Source of the DNA: Helicoverpa zea
Taxonomy: Eukaryota; Arthropoda; Insecta; Lepidoptera; Noctuidae
Length of the DNA: 64,000 nucleotides
NCBI RefSeq assembly: GCF_022581195.2
Contig: NC_061452.1
Location: forward strand, 2,735,501-2,799,500
Direction: 5' to 3'
This document shows positions 36,851 through 49,758 of this stretch, piece by piece (positions within the stretch are counted from its first letter, which is position 1; each line of letters opens with the position of its first letter). The notes beneath the pieces were generated by a model. It was not told where the DNA came from. It saw nothing but the letters and a program-made list of their open reading frames with translations, and searched no databases. Both the position numbers and the translations under genes were made by a program.

Positions 36851-37674
36851 ATCGTCTGTTTCTCACTTAAGGGGTATTTTCCCATGAATAAATTGTTATG
36901 TTAGTTACGTGACAAAAGATCAACCCTTACTCAACCAAATCATTGTAAAAGTGCTGACAAGATATTTATTGACGACTCAACTAGATGTAGAAGATATTAT
37001 TCAAATAGAAAGTAGAATTTACAATTGATTTTACTTTATCTTTCTATCTTTCAAAAACGTTTCATAAATTGATTGATAGGGGTATGATCCCGACTTATCC
37101 TGTCAATCACTATTTAAATACGAATTCTATTTTCAATAGATTTGTACAGGCTTAAGCAAGAAATATGTAGGTTATGACGACAGCTGTTTAATTCAATAAC
37201 CAACTGGATTTAACAAAGTGGGTGGAAAATTATTATAGGCAGTAGTTTTTTTATGAAGTACATGTAATTATTAATAAGTAGGTACCTATATAGATTAAGT
37301 TTATTCACGCCGTGAAAAAAATATACAACCTTTTTTAACAACATATTCCATTACGATAATAACAGGTTCCGCGATAAATGGTAATACGTTAATAGCAATG
37401 TACGTGAAGTTTTAATTAAAATAATATAATACCCTTAAAGTTTCCGCAACAAAACGGCTACAAGCCTTGCTCGCTAATTGCTCATCGATCGCTTTTCATA
37501 TGAAGTATGCCATATGTGGATACCTATCATATTCTATACTCCTGCCGAGTTTACTTTACAAAGGGTTTCTTAGAATATTTGCAAAAAAACTTTTGCTTGA
37601 AATTAAAGTCTGTGTTATTTATCAAAACTTGTGTTACAGCTTAGATTCAGATCTAATCCTCTCGCATACACTAA
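36851..37674. other. no recognisable gene
   Basis: AT-rich flank of the foldback element. The frame at 37467-37691 crosses the element boundary and is not a gene. Confidence 0.4.
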
Positions 37675-38060
37675 CTCATAAGCAGCTCTAAAAAGCTGGC
37701 AGTACAAAGTGGGCAAAAATTAAAAAAAAAAGCTCAAAATTTGTTGCTAATTTGTTGCTAATTAGTTGCCAAATAATCGATTTTTTTGCTTTTGCCGATT
37801 TCGAGAAATCGTCAACAATGCTAGCTTCACTATAAGCTGGCATGGATTATAAGATAAAAGTAAAGGTAAAATAAACAAAATCACTACAAATTTGTTGCTA
37901 ATTTGTTGCTGTATAACCAAAATAAATTTGAGGTGCAAAAATTTTTTTTTTTTCAAATAGAAAATTTTTATTTGCTTTGCGCGCTTGAATGTCAATTGTT
38001 TCATGAAAAAATATGAAATAAATTTGTTGCTCGTCACAGAACTGTTCCTTGTCACTTAGA

Positions 38061-38815
38061 GAACCAGCAACTAAATAGACACCCGACGATCGGGTGTCTT
38101 GAACTTCGGTGACTAACAAACCGGCCATGCTAGCTTGAATGTCGATTTTTCCGGTGAAAAACGTTGAAATGAATTTGTTGCTCGTCACAGAGGTGATTAA
38201 TGTCTCTCAGAGAACCAGCAACTAAATAGACACCCGACGATCGGGTGTCTTGAACTTCGGTGACTAACAAACCGGCCATGCTGGCTTGAATGTCGATTTT
38301 TCCGGTGAAAAACGTTGAAATGAATTTGTTGCTCGTCACAGAGGTGATTAATGTCTCTCAGAGAACCAGCAACTAAATAGACACCCGACGATCGGGTGTC
38401 TTGAACTTCGGTGACTAACAAACCGGCCATGCTGGCTTGAATGTCGATTTTTCCGGTGAAAAACGTGGAAATGAATTTGTTGCTCGTCACAGAGGTGATT
38501 AATGTCTCTCAGAGAACCAGCAACTAAATAGACACCCGATGATCGGGTGTCTTGAACTTCGGTGACTAACAAACCGGCCATGCTGGCTTGAATGTCGATT
38601 TTTCCGGTGAAAAACGTGGAAATGAATTTGTTGCTCGTCACAGAGGTGATTAATGTCTCTCAGAGAACCAGCAACTAAATAGACACCCGGCGATCGGGTG
38701 TCTTGAACTTCGGTGACTAACAAACCGGCCATGCTGGCTTGAATGTGGATTTTTCCGGTGAAAAACGTGGAAATAAATTTGTTGCTCTCCGTAGAACTGT
38801 TAGGCATCGATCGGA
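38061..38815 (-). repeat. left array: five 151-bp tandem units
   Basis: Units start at 38061, 38212, 38363, 38514 and 38665 (each GAACCAGCAACTAAATAGAC), with a partial sixth from 38816. Each unit contains an 9-bp-stem hairpin (GACACCCGA / TCGGGTGTC) with a 3-base loop. Unit 1 has CATGCTAGCTTG where units 2-5 have CATGCTGGCTTG; units 1-2 have CGTTGAAAT where units 3-5 have CGTGGAAAT. The unit has a stop-free frame, but 151 is not a multiple of three, so no long repeat protein results. Confidence 0.92.
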
Positions 38816-39321
38816 GAACCAGCAACTAAATAAACATCCAATCACTAAGTCTCCTTTAAGCTGATGATTATCAAACAGGCTATGTTTCCTTGAATGTTTG
38901 TTTCTGCTAGGGAAAAATTATTACATACATTAGTTGCCTATGTTCAAAATCTTAGTCAGTATGATAACTCTCAATTCCTAGCTATGGATTAGACTGGTAA
39001 ATTTATATAAATTAAAAAACAATTGCCAATTTCTTCAGTATTTTATTTTAATCTTTCTCAATGAATAAGTGTTTCTACTGTCATCACAATTTAATAAAAA
39101 GGAGTGGACGCAATTTACTAATAGAATAAATAAATAACAAAATCTTAATAATAGTCGTTAAACAGGTACTTCATATTTTTTTAATTCTAATTAAATACTT
39201 TTTTAAAAAGTGTTATACTTATTATAAGGTATTTGAAAAATCTTAAAATTGAGTATCCGGAGACTCAACAATTTGACTTGTGTGTTATTTTGAGCTCTCC
39301 TATTTATTTAGTTGCTGGTTC

Positions 39322-39623
39322 TCTAAGTGACATTAATCACCTCTGTGACGAGCAACAAATTCATTTCAACGTTTTTCACCGGAAAAATCGACATTCAAGC
39401 CAGCATGGCCGGTTTGTTAGTCACCGAAGTTCAAGACACCCGATCGTCGGGTGTCTATTTAGTTGCTGGTTCTCTGAGAGACATTAATCACCTCTGTGAC
39501 GAGCAACAAATTCATTTCAACGTTTTTCACCGGAAAAATCGACATTCAAGCTAGCATGGCCGGTTTGTTAGTCACCGAAGTTCAAGACACCCGATCGTCG
39601 GGTGTCTATTTAGTTGCTGGTTC
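39322..39623 (+). repeat. right array: two 151-bp tandem units
   Basis: Inverted copies of the left array, with unit ends at 39472 and 39623 and a partial unit end at 39321. The outermost unit carries the CTAGC variant and the inner one the CCAGC variant, so they mirror left units 1 and 2. The right arm therefore equals the outer two-fifths of the left array. Confidence 0.92.
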
Positions 39624-40009
39624 TCTAAGTGACAAGGAACAGTTCTGTGACGAGCAACAAATTTATTTCATATTTTTTCATGAAACAATTGACATTCAAG
39701 CGCGCAAAGCAAATAAAAATTTTCTATTTGAAAAAAAAAAAATTTTTGCACCTCAAATTTATTTTGGTTATACAGCAACAAATTAGCAACAAATTTGTAG
39801 TGATTTTGTTTATTTTACCTTTACTTTTATCTTATAATCCATGCCAGCTTATGGTGAAGCTAGCATTGTTGACGATTTCTCGAAATCGGCAAAAGCAAAA
39901 AAATCGATTATTTGGCAACTAATTAGCAACAAATTAGCAACAAATTTTGAGCTTTTTTTTTTAATTTTTGCCCACTTTGTACTGCCAGCTTTTTAGAGCT
40001 CTCATAAGC

Positions 40010-41220
40010 GTTGATCAAATCAGTAGTTAATACAAACTGCGGGTTCAAACTGAACCAACCGCAACAACGAACAAATTGGAAATATCCTTCTGTCTAAGCA
40101 AAGAAACAAAACAAAATCACACAAGCAACAACAATAAACAGCACGAAAAACAAAAACGATGCGGGCACGTTCATTCATAGTGAAAAGGTCATGATAAAAA
40201 GTTTTTTAATTCCCGCATGAAACTCGAAACGGAACAACAACAAAAATGTGCAAAAAAAATACTCCAACGTGACACTATCTAACCTTTTACTGGGTAAACT
40301 GTTGAAGTCCATTGGAACAGCTACCACAAAGGAAATGGTTACGGAAAAGATAATTAATTCTGTGTGCATTCCTGCGGCGACACATCTAGAGAACAGCTTT
40401 TATGGACACCGAGCGCTTTGTTTCTTTTTTAATATCGAAGAGAGCCTCTCCAATGCTTTCTTTGTTCGTTCATTCTTTCATTTTGTTACGCACGATTTCT
40501 TCTCAACGTTTTTCTGTGAAGATTGTTTGGACTCATGAATAATAGATTTGGTACCACATTGATAATTAGATGAGCTTTGTAGTTAATTAATTATTATAAG
40601 TGGAAGCGACGTGCTGTGAATTATTAATTGGGGAAGTAGCTAAATACAATGTTCGGTCATTAGCGACACTTTGTTTAGAGATTTATTGCGGATACAGGTG
40701 ACGTGGCGTATAATGTTGTTTAATCCAAGACAACACTATTACCAAATGCGTATACATCAATTACTTTTGTTTAGTTTTCCAAATTTAATCGATGTGCAAA
40801 CACTATATAGAATTCTCAGCCTGTTTTTCCCAAATTCCGCAAAACAAAATTACTCGTTACTTTAAACAGTTTAATTGCTTCAATAAAACAACACCCAGCC
40901 ATAAAAAACAAAAAAAAGAACAAATAAAGTCACCAGTAACCATTAAAACGGATTTAACGATACATTTGGTGAAACATAACTCGCTAGTGACGTGCTTGAT
41001 CGATACGATTCTCATCAATTCGGTAACAATACCTTCGACCTTGGCATAGCCGCGCCTTACGATAAACAGCGCTCATGGGGGAATCGATATTCTAGTGTTG
41101 TGACTTTCAATTCATCGAGATTTTGTAGGTTTTTGTCATTTAGACAATGAATGAGGATGATGAACATGATATTTTTCTGTTGTTCTTTTTGTAGTCATAG
41201 GTATAGGTAGTATATAGTAG
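40010..41220. other. no recognisable gene
   Basis: AT-rich flank. Overlapping frames at 40175-41049 show no recognisable similarity. Confidence 0.4.
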
Positions 41221-41325
41221 GGTCGCCAGGTAACTGGGTGGACAAGGTCAGATAGTCGCTCCTTGTAAAACACTGGTACTCAGCTGCATCCCGTTAGACT
41301 GGTAGCCGAAACCCAGAGGATTACA
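41221..41325 (+). repeat. GAT-tailed SINE/LINE 3' end, degraded
   Basis: Contains CCAGGTAACTGGGT, CACTGGTACTCAGCTGCATC and GTTAGACTGGTAGCCGAAAC. Same order as at 22969-23270 but with substitutions and without the GAT tail. Confidence 0.65.
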
Positions 41326-44300
41326 GTTTAGCAAAGCTTTATTATGAAATCGACAAAGCTGTTAGGATAATCTGGCAATCAGGGATGTCATTTATCTGAC
41401 CAAATGGTAGGCCCAGGTACAAAGGTACGTAGAGAAGAAAATTTGAAATCAGCTCACATTCCAAGCCACTTAAAGTAAGTGATCCGATCTCACGTAATCG
41501 ACGCCAGGCGGTAACCGTTTCTAGCGTCAACAAATAAATTAAAAGGAATTTTATCAGGGAAAAGAACTTTAAATTAGGTCAAAAAGGATTGACTATTTAT
41601 GATAAAGTTCTTAAGAATTTGAGTTTCTGTGACTCATTTATATCATAAATTCTAGAGACTATACATACATACCGGTAGATGAAAAGGAATAGGGAAATAT
41701 AAATCCATAATAAACTACCATGGAGATCGAAAGTGCATGATCCAGAACATAATACACTTTAGGCTGAACCCAGTGATAATGTGTTTAAGTCCGGATATCG
41801 AAATTGAAACGGGATCGCTCCTGCAAATGTGATTTCCGACCACGAGCCTAGAGTGTGTGCCCAAACGCTCCAGCCCTACAAATGTACTAACAACATGGAC
41901 GTGAGTCTAACACTGCAGATTTCTGAAGCACCCACAGCTGGTTCACAGCAATCAAAACCTATTTGGTTTCCACTCAACCCATGAAGGAGATAGTAAACCC
42001 AAACAATCAAGGCAAACACCCATATAATTTAATATTACACTTTGGCAACAAGCCTGGAACATTAAGTCACACAGACATGACGATGAACCCGATTGATTAG
42101 ATTAAGTACCCAATGTATGTCCACTGGCAATTTCAATAAATCGATTCCGTTCCGAATCTAGTCACGTCCAAGTGACAAGCCCGAGGTGGGAAACCGGGTG
42201 TGGGAGGGGGAGGGAAATGCGGAATATTCCGTTTGGTGCTTGTAATCAGAATAATGTATGTACCCGTTGGTATAATCTCACCACTTGGGTAATCCGCTGC
42301 ATGAATATGGGACCTCATTTTAAAGCAAATTCAAGGGAACAGTTTAGTATTCAGAGGTGTCGCTGATTCTGATGAATAAATAAATTGGTTTTACAGTTCG
42401 CGTCTTAAACGATATTGAATTATATGAAATTGGAGCGAATCGATCACAATATTCTCTTTATCGAAAAATATTTTCAGTATCATGACATAAGTAAATAAAT
42501 AATAGATATACTGCCAGGAAACGTTATTTGAGTAAGTTCTCAGATTCCCTTTGTAAAACTCGTAAGGAGCTCAATGTGAAAACTTATCAAGCGGAATACT
42601 TTTATCAGAACAAAGGCAGTAATAATACTATTCTCTTTCAATAAAGTTTTTTCTAAATCCTGAAAACGTAAACAAGAAACAAGAACGTCAAAATGTAACA
42701 AAGAGGGCTAATTTTAGGACTAAATAAATCAGATCAAATTTTCCTTAAGACAAGTTAAGCACATCAAGAAATAACGTGGCATTTAGTGAAAATATAAAAG
42801 GACAAAAAAATACAGCCATTCAGACGTGCATCCGTATGAAAAACAGACGAAAATGTGCGTTCTCCACATCTACTTGGCGCCGAGCCCAGAGTGTGATTAG
42901 ATCCTCCTGGGACTTCCAATCTTATTGCAATAGCTTAAGAATGGTATTCGGTTGACAAAGGCTACCTTGCAAGCATGCCTTGGTATACTCGTGGCAGTTT
43001 TTTCGGCCTTTCCCCGTCGAGTCCTTATCAAGAACGACGCGTTCCTAGAAATTTCATAGCTTTTTGTTGCTTTGTTAATTATTTTCATTTTTAAATTCTT
43101 TCATTACCTCGTCGTAAAATGTTTTGGTTTTAAGCTACATTTTTGTAGATTAAATCTGGTGATACGGTTTCAAACAAAACGTTTTATGTCTGGATTCTGG
43201 ACTGTTGTAGAATAGGTCTCTTTTTTTCGTAATATGTAGGTATTTTCTAGAACAGTTTTAACATTAATTTAAATTAAATAGATTCAAACAAAATACATAC
43301 AAACACTCACACCTCAGTCGTCTCACAAAGAAGCGATGTGAAAACTAAAATCCTAATTAGCGAAACGCCATTCATTCTACTACTAGAAGGCTGTTCATTG
43401 GCTGCACTTAATTTACTACGAAACTCGAATTTCTATCCTTTGACGCAATTTATTACGTCATTATCATTGCCTTTGTCTGCTTATTGTTCACCGTAAGCCT
43501 TCCACTGTGCAATTACTTTAGAACCTCGAAATCTTTTGAATCGTCCCTAAATTGGAAAATTTCATTAGCATTACAAGAAGCGTTCTGAATTGATTAATAC
43601 AACACCTATAAAAGCACCTTTATCCAGAGCTCTGACAAATGCAATTAAACAGAAGAATGAATTGCAATTTATTAATCGAATGATCCGATTATTATTCGAT
43701 GTTATCGGAATGAGCATCGGCGATCCCTTCCGGCCTTTTCGAGTCCTAAGATATCTACAGGCGGTCTTGATTAGCTTTTTTGTACATAAAAGTTGCCTAT
43801 ATGGACTCTCCAAATGATTTTGGTACATAACTCTCATTTGCCAATTTTGTCTCGAGATCGACTCAAACCTAATTAAGCGTAAATGGAGTGGTAGTTTGGC
43901 ATCGAGTGTACTTTATTTGCTTAAAATCGATTATAAAATCGTTGGAGACCATTTAGGTCTTTATAGCTACTTTATTAAAATTTTCAATTAGTAAGTCGCG
44001 GCCTAAGAAGTGTTTTCAATAAAATCAAATCAATTTCGTTAAAGATCACAGGATCTTGAGCCATCGAGAAAAAAATTAACAGACCGCTAAGGTAAGCTTA
44101 GCTTATTTAAATCGACCCGTTCCGCCTGAACAGTTTGCGAGTTTCAAAGAAGACTTCGCGAAAAGTATTAAAATTCTTAATTAAATTAACGCCAACTTTT
44201 TTTATGACGAGCGAGTTGAAGTTGGGAAGAATTCGAAAAAGCACGACTTAAATAAATGCGTGAACCCCTATAGACCGGTAAATTTATTCTTTTAATGGGA

Positions 44301-44619
44301 ATGTTTGATGAAAAATATTGTGTTTTGAATGAATTCCGGGAAGTTTAGTAAACTTTATCAAGGTCGGGTTAAGGTTTGCTTTAATAGCGAGTTGTTAAAT
44401 ACTCTCCATCTTATTAAGAAGTCTTTAACTCCTTTAACATTTAATTTTCTTTCCAATAACCGAAGCCATAGTGACCCACCGTGTTACCGCACAAACAAAA
44501 ATATTTTCGTCAATCCATCAGCCGAGCGGCATTGACTTACACTCTATCCATTCCAATTTTTTTAGCGTCCTTACTTCCCTAAAACATGGGAAGCCTTTTC
44601 AACTTTATCCATAATCGCA
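41326..44619. other. no recognisable gene
   Basis: AT-rich with a short G-rich patch at 42180-42215. The frames of up to 88 codons here (43571-43837 and others) overlap on both strands, and I recognise none of them. Confidence 0.4.
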
Positions 44620-44667
44620 CAATTTGCCGTACGTAACAACTAATCGTACGAGTCGCAGTAATCCTCA

Positions 44668-44840
44668 ATGACACATGACGGCCGGCTGTCGGTAACAGAT
44701 AGAACGAACGGACGTTCGTCACTCGCTGTCCTGTATCGATGCTATTGGAGATACTTGCTGTACTTTGTTAGGATTTTTGTACAGCTTTTTTGCTTTCAAA
44801 GAGCTTTTGATAACGATAACTTATGTGTGACTAATATTCA
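44668..44840 (+). CDS. candidate exon in a GC-rich island (weak)
   Basis: An ATG at 44668 opens 57 codons that run straight into a near-consensus donor, TTCA|GTAAGTAT, at 44840/44841. The stretch 44640-44760 is clearly GC- and CpG-richer than its surroundings. The peptide (MTHDGRLSVTDRTNGRSSLA...) includes a hydrophobic stretch but resembles nothing I know. It could equally be a non-coding first exon or regulatory DNA. Confidence 0.2.
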
Positions 44841-47800
44841 GTAAGTATGCAATCTTTGAGAAGAATTAAATAGGTGTGTTAACAGTTCAATTTAAAACGA
44901 ACGTACTGCGTAGACTACGAACTATCATGAAAACCTTTTATGCTTTAAAATTGTTTTAATCTTACTTTCCTAACCAAAAGATTACCTTATACACGCTAAC
45001 TGTAAACAGCCTCAAACACCCACATACAAAAACAGTTCAATATTAACACAATACATATACAAACGATATATTTCAACGCCAAACCACGTTCGACAAACAA
45101 TAGCTAATAGCTTCTCATAGAATAAAATAATTAACCAAGTACAGACCGGTCACTTCTATGATCGTCATTCAAGGCACGTCAGTTTATACCTAACATCCTC
45201 AGAGATGCAATCAAACGCATCGCAGGATGCGCGTGCGATGAATTCTTAAATTAAATTGATGTACTTTGTAATGAGTGAGTTAAGTTTGGTCTTGAAGTAG
45301 AATAAGGTGAAGCTGGAATAAGTGCAGATTTTAATATACATAATTAATAATATTAATCACAGTTTTTACTAGAACTATGAAAATAACAATAGGTATACAT
45401 AATAAATATAAGTTTTATATTTGCTTATCTAAACCAAGCAATAATTAAAATCATAAAACCATGTATTATTACAAAATTATGAAAACTAACATTAGCATAA
45501 ATTAATGTAACCTGAAACCTGATTTGCGGTCGCCAATTCGCTAACAACAATCATAGTATTTATTCTGTTAATATCATGTTTAATTTACACGAATCACTGA
45601 ATTTATATTTCGCAGAAGGATACCTGGTATAAATAACAAATTATAAATACTAATTCACCTCTAGGTATTAAAACCTAACCCAAACTTTTTTTGAATAATA
45701 AGCCTATATAAATAATTTGATAGTGAATATTTATTTAAACTAATTACAAACATAAACCAAATACCTACAGACCTCTACGGTCTTGACTCGATTCAAAAAT
45801 GTTTTCTACCTCTTATTTATCCCACTTATATAAACACTGCGCAAAACTGAACTACTGTCCCAATAAAATACTGCTCCAATAAAATATCCCCAAAATGTCT
45901 TCCAACGAACAAGGATATGAAAGGAAGAAATCTCTAGTAATTTTCCTCAAGTGTTAATTTGAGCCTTTCGATACAGCACTTAGGTACAATTTAGTAACAA
46001 TACCGGCTCACTCGCTGTAAGCCAAGGTCTTACCGTCAATGGCGGAGTGACTAACGCGCCATTACGCTTTCGTCGTGAGGTATCGCTTACTCGTCCTATC
46101 GAACGGATATCACGATATTTTCTATACTCCTACTATTGGTTTTTAGTGACAATGTAGTGTACTCGAAGTTTCGGTTCACTAATTGTGGTTTATAAATGTC
46201 TTCTCGTATTAGGATAAAATATTTAGCAACAATACCGGCCCACTACACACAGTCTATTACCTACTTAACTTATTGTACCTAGGCTATGTCTGAAAACCAC
46301 GCAGTAAAGTCGCGAGCAAAAGCTAATTTTGTACATCTGACGATTAACTTATCCGTAAAGCTACGAGCGTGGACAATAATTTGTTCTTTTACATTTCAGT
46401 AAAGGCAACGTCCGAGAGCCGACTGAAAAAACCACGGTATGCATTTGGAAAAACCAAGTCATCGACTCCAACCTAGTTTACATCAGATCACAGAACAGAT
46501 CGAATGCAATAACATTTTTTACCAAAGTTTCGTGTACGTTTTCATAAGTCTTTTGCTCACACTTTTTTCCTTACAGTATTGTTCAGGTTTCAACACATAT
46601 TCTGCACACGCTCAGTTGCAACACGAGATGCAATTAATATTTCATGAAGGTGTAGGTATTGCAATGATACCTACTTTAATGTGTTTTTCTTTTTGGTCTA
46701 ATTAGAATGGCTTTCAATCAAAGTGTGCTTATATTCGATTACGGTGTTTGCAGAGTTAGCGCAAAGCGAAAAGATAAGCATAAACTATCAAAGGAGACAA
46801 TTATGAGAAAAAGAAAAAGGGTGTGTGTGAGTAATTGGGTGACATCCCTTCGAGTTTCCGTTCACATAGTAAGACCACAGACACAACGAAATTGCGGTGA
46901 TTTTTCTTCTTAATTACAACAGAGAGGAGTATTTTGATGGAATCGGGCCGTTGCCAATTATCGCGTCGTCTGGATAAATGTCGCCTGTTTGGCTTTCAGA
47001 TCCAAACGGCTGTAGGAGATTGGGATTAGTACTGAAGAATTATTTGGCACTTAGGCAAGAAACATCTGAGGTTCATCTTGTAAAAAGACAACACGGCAGT
47101 CAGCATAGTGTACAACAGAAGCTACATTTTTGATACCTATAACTTAATCAAGTTATGTTTAGGAGAATTGTAGGTACTTTACGGAATATATTGATGTACA
47201 TATTGAGAGCATTCTTAAATAGTGACAATTGATCACTGAATCATTATTCGACGGCATGCTACTTGCATTGTTATTTTGTATCACCATACAAAACAAGATA
47301 ATGATACTCACAAAAATTATAAAGTCGATCAATAGCTTCGAATTTGGCAAGAGTTCAGAACAATCTTTTACTACGCTGCTTCGTTTGTCATGCCAAAAAA
47401 CTTGTTTGTAGTAAGCAAAAGTAAGTATGAGTTTGTATCATAACATAGACGCCTAAAAACCGGGCTTCCGTCTGCGTTGGCTCATAAAGAACCTTTCTCT
47501 ACTTCCACTAGCTTCTACATTCAATATTTCACTAATAAAAATAGCAGTACTTTGAGTATTTCCAACATTTAGTTCCTCCAATCACTATGTGCAAACGCAA
47601 TATAGCAATTTATCTTAGAAAATAGATACATGTGTTCTAAAAAATGTACACTCGATGATTAATCATGACAACAATGTAGTTTTTTAATCAATTAGTTACA
47701 TGATCCGTTAATGAACTGTTGAAAGGGGTCCGTACATATTCTTCTTGAAAGGAGACCTTTGTTGCTCTATTGAATTTGTCTGGTCCTTTAAGTAGTCTGG

Positions 47801-48797
47801 ACTTTAAGAGACCCTGATATTGTACTTGCTTATCTTCGCTTGGAGCATCAGTTCATGATACCCGAAAGACCAGCGTATTTGTTCTGCTACATCAAAAAAT
47901 GAGTTAAATTGAATTAACGTACTATTCCATATCACTAAGAGATCTTAAACACAGATTCAATTTCAGCACCATCCATTAATGTTTACTATGTCCCAGTAAT
48001 AATTACATGATCACTGAATTGACGGTTAGCAAAGAGATAGTAATACACAAACTTGTAATTAAGCCGACTGTGATACGAGCAACATTAATTCGAGCGCTTT
48101 GACGGCCGTTTCTAGGAAGATATCAATTGGGAGAATAGGCTCCCGACACAACAAACAAGCTGTAGTTTACTAGAAATTGGTCATAAGTTTATTACACGTG
48201 GATTGTAGGAAAACATTATAATTTAGTCAGAAACAGTGGAAAATAAATACCCTAAAATTTGACCACCTGCCGGCCATTACATTATTTTGAAACCGTTTAC
48301 ACATAAAACCAGTGTTGACGCCAATTTTTCAAAAGTCTTCCTAATAACCTAGCGTGCAATAAAGATGACACAACCGTCATGCTTATTAATTGGCTCCAGA
48401 TTATAAAGACACAACCGATCCAAACAACATCAAATGTTCAATGTATTTGAAACAAAGGCCCCTAACTCACTTACAAATTAATGTATGGACATCACAGAAT
48501 CGCGTGACCAATCAAAAAGCGATGTTCGCAAAAACGACTCACTAAACGTGACAAACGCAGCGCAAACACGTGAAGAAACGTATAACTCCAAAACGTAGGA
48601 AAAAATATTAAAAATTCCGGAAAGCGAGATTCCGAACGAGAAAGTGAATTTTCATGAGTTACACCTCAATGATCGCTAGTTTGTTATTGATATGTGACAA
48701 TGTTAACGCACTGTTATGTACATCAAGATTGTAGTACAAAATTAAATGTATGAGAAGACTGTAATGCGTTTTTACCTGCTTGGAGTACGTGCTACTG
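44841..48797. other. mostly featureless; one microexon-like site
   Basis: AT-rich. At 46400-46436 a 37-nt segment lies between a good acceptor (TTTTACATTTCAG) and a donor-like CCACG|GTATGC, open in the frame KGNVREPTEKTT. At 46577 a strong acceptor (TTTTTTCCTTACAG) precedes an open frame of about 24 codons. At 47688-47852, minus strand, a 54-codon open segment has coding-like composition. None of these can be tied to a gene. Confidence 0.3.
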
Positions 48798-48967
48798 CAG
48801 ACTAAAAAGCCGACAGTCAACCCAATGGTTGGCTTTCTTATAAGAAATTTTGATCTTAATTCAAGATTTCTGTTGGTCTGATACCGGCTAAATACCTTTG
48901 TAATGTTTGTATTGCTATTCATCTTTATAATGATTTATGACCTCAAACTATCGGCCGACTACAAGTT
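48798..48967 (-). mobile_element. MITE family E, copy 1
   Basis: On the minus strand it starts near CTTGTAGTCGGCCGATAGTT and contains GGTCATAAATCATTATAAAG, then ATTTAGCCGGTATCAGACC, ending GACTGTCGGCTTTTTAGTCTG. The ends form an imperfect inverted repeat (AGTCGGCCGATAGT versus TAAAAAGCCGACAGT). A second copy is at 52079-52189. Confidence 0.6.
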
Positions 48968-49204
48968 GATACCTATGTGCTTTTAACTTTTGTGATACCT
49001 ATATTCATGAAGATTATTTTGTTCGTCAACAGAAATGTGAAAAGCAAAGACTAGAGGCTTTTCCGTTTTACCGTCAACCCAAAACTGGTATAACCCGTAT
49101 TACCACAATTCTATTGTTCACAAAAAAGCTTTTATCCTTATTCACAGAAAGGCTTACTAATTAAAATTTGAATGGTCCTATATCAATTTCAAGGAAAACC
49201 TCTT

Positions 49205-49378
49205 TTAAAGTTTTACTCGTAAAGTTGCCTTCCAATTTAAGTTGGTTCCATGTTTTTGCTGAATATTTTCCTCGATATAGGTGGGTGCTATGGGAAGGGT
49301 GACCATGATTAGCTTGAGTGCCTCTGGACTTTCCTGGTATGTGAATGTGACGTTATTGCCAGAAAGATTGATGTTGCT
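49205..49378 (-). CDS. candidate exon, integrin alpha calf-1-like
   Basis: 58-codon open frame (ATG at 49379-49381, stop at 49205-49207) that is GC-richer than its flanks. An acceptor AG in ATGAG would start the exon at 49378, and TTACGA|GTAAAA offers a donor before the stop. The segment ESPEALKLIMVTLPIAPTYI fits the calf-1 pattern of integrin alpha chains (E.AY...L.V..P....YI). Together with the exons at 50897 and 51835 the order is thigh, thigh, calf-1. The linker exon that should precede it was not found. If spliced directly to the exon at 50897 the phase fits (AG+C). Inference only; pseudogene or chance are alternatives. Confidence 0.35.
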   Translation of the reverse strand, partial: SNINLSGNNVTFTYQESPEALKLIMVTLPIAPTYIEENIQQKHGTNLNWKATLRVKL

Positions 49379-49590
49379 CATGATATTGGTAATTTATTGT
49401 TATTGATAGGCCTGCTAATTTGATGTTGTGACCTATTTCGTTTATTATTGTAGCTATGTATGTTAAATCGCTAATACAATTTTGGCGATGCCATGGCTTT
49501 ATCTAGACTGATTCAGACTCAGTAATTAAACTTATCATTATATCCACTCGGTGGACAGACTTTTTAAAACTGTAACATACTTTTAGTCCA

Positions 49591-49744
49591 GCACCAGTCC
49601 AAAAAGGGGTATCGGGTTGCCTGGGTAACTGGATTGAGGAGGTCAGATAGGCAGTCGCTTCTTGTAAAGCACTGGTACACAGCTGAATCCGGTTAGACTG
49701 GAAGCCGACCCCAACATGATTGGGAAAAGGCTCGGAGGATGATG
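49591..49744 (+). mobile_element. 5'-truncated GAT-tailed SINE/LINE insertion
   Basis: Flanked by the 14-bp duplication ATACTTTTAGTCCA (49577-49590 and 49745-49758). The inserted 154 bp matches the right half of 22969-23270, ending GGCTCGGAGGATGATG. The clean duplication shows target-primed insertion of a truncated copy. Confidence 0.88.
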
Positions 49745-49758
49745 ATACTTTTAGTCCA

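Larger units (their letters stand above)
37684..40000. mobile_element. foldback-type TIR element (2317 bp, 9-bp duplication)
   Basis: Flanked by the exact 9-bp duplication CTCATAAGC (37675-37683 and 40001-40009). Both ends read AGCTCTAAAAAGCTGGCAGT inward. The outer arms (37684-38060 and 39624-40000) are inverted copies with very few differences. Inside them lie 151-bp tandem units in inverted orientation: five on the left, two on the right. A unique core of about 460 bp (38841-39302) shows no transposase. Long TIRs made of tandem repeats plus a 9-bp duplication are the features of Drosophila FB elements and some Mutator-like foldback elements. The assignment to that class is inference. The many overlapping open frames here are by-products of the repeat. 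Confidence 0.88.

Noticed and set aside
38130..38825. Series of about 97-codon frames repeating MTSNKFISTFFTGKID at 151-bp steps
   Set aside because: They are by-products of the tandem array in the foldback element. The period is not a multiple of three, so frames break after about two units, and the same frames appear inverted in the right arm.
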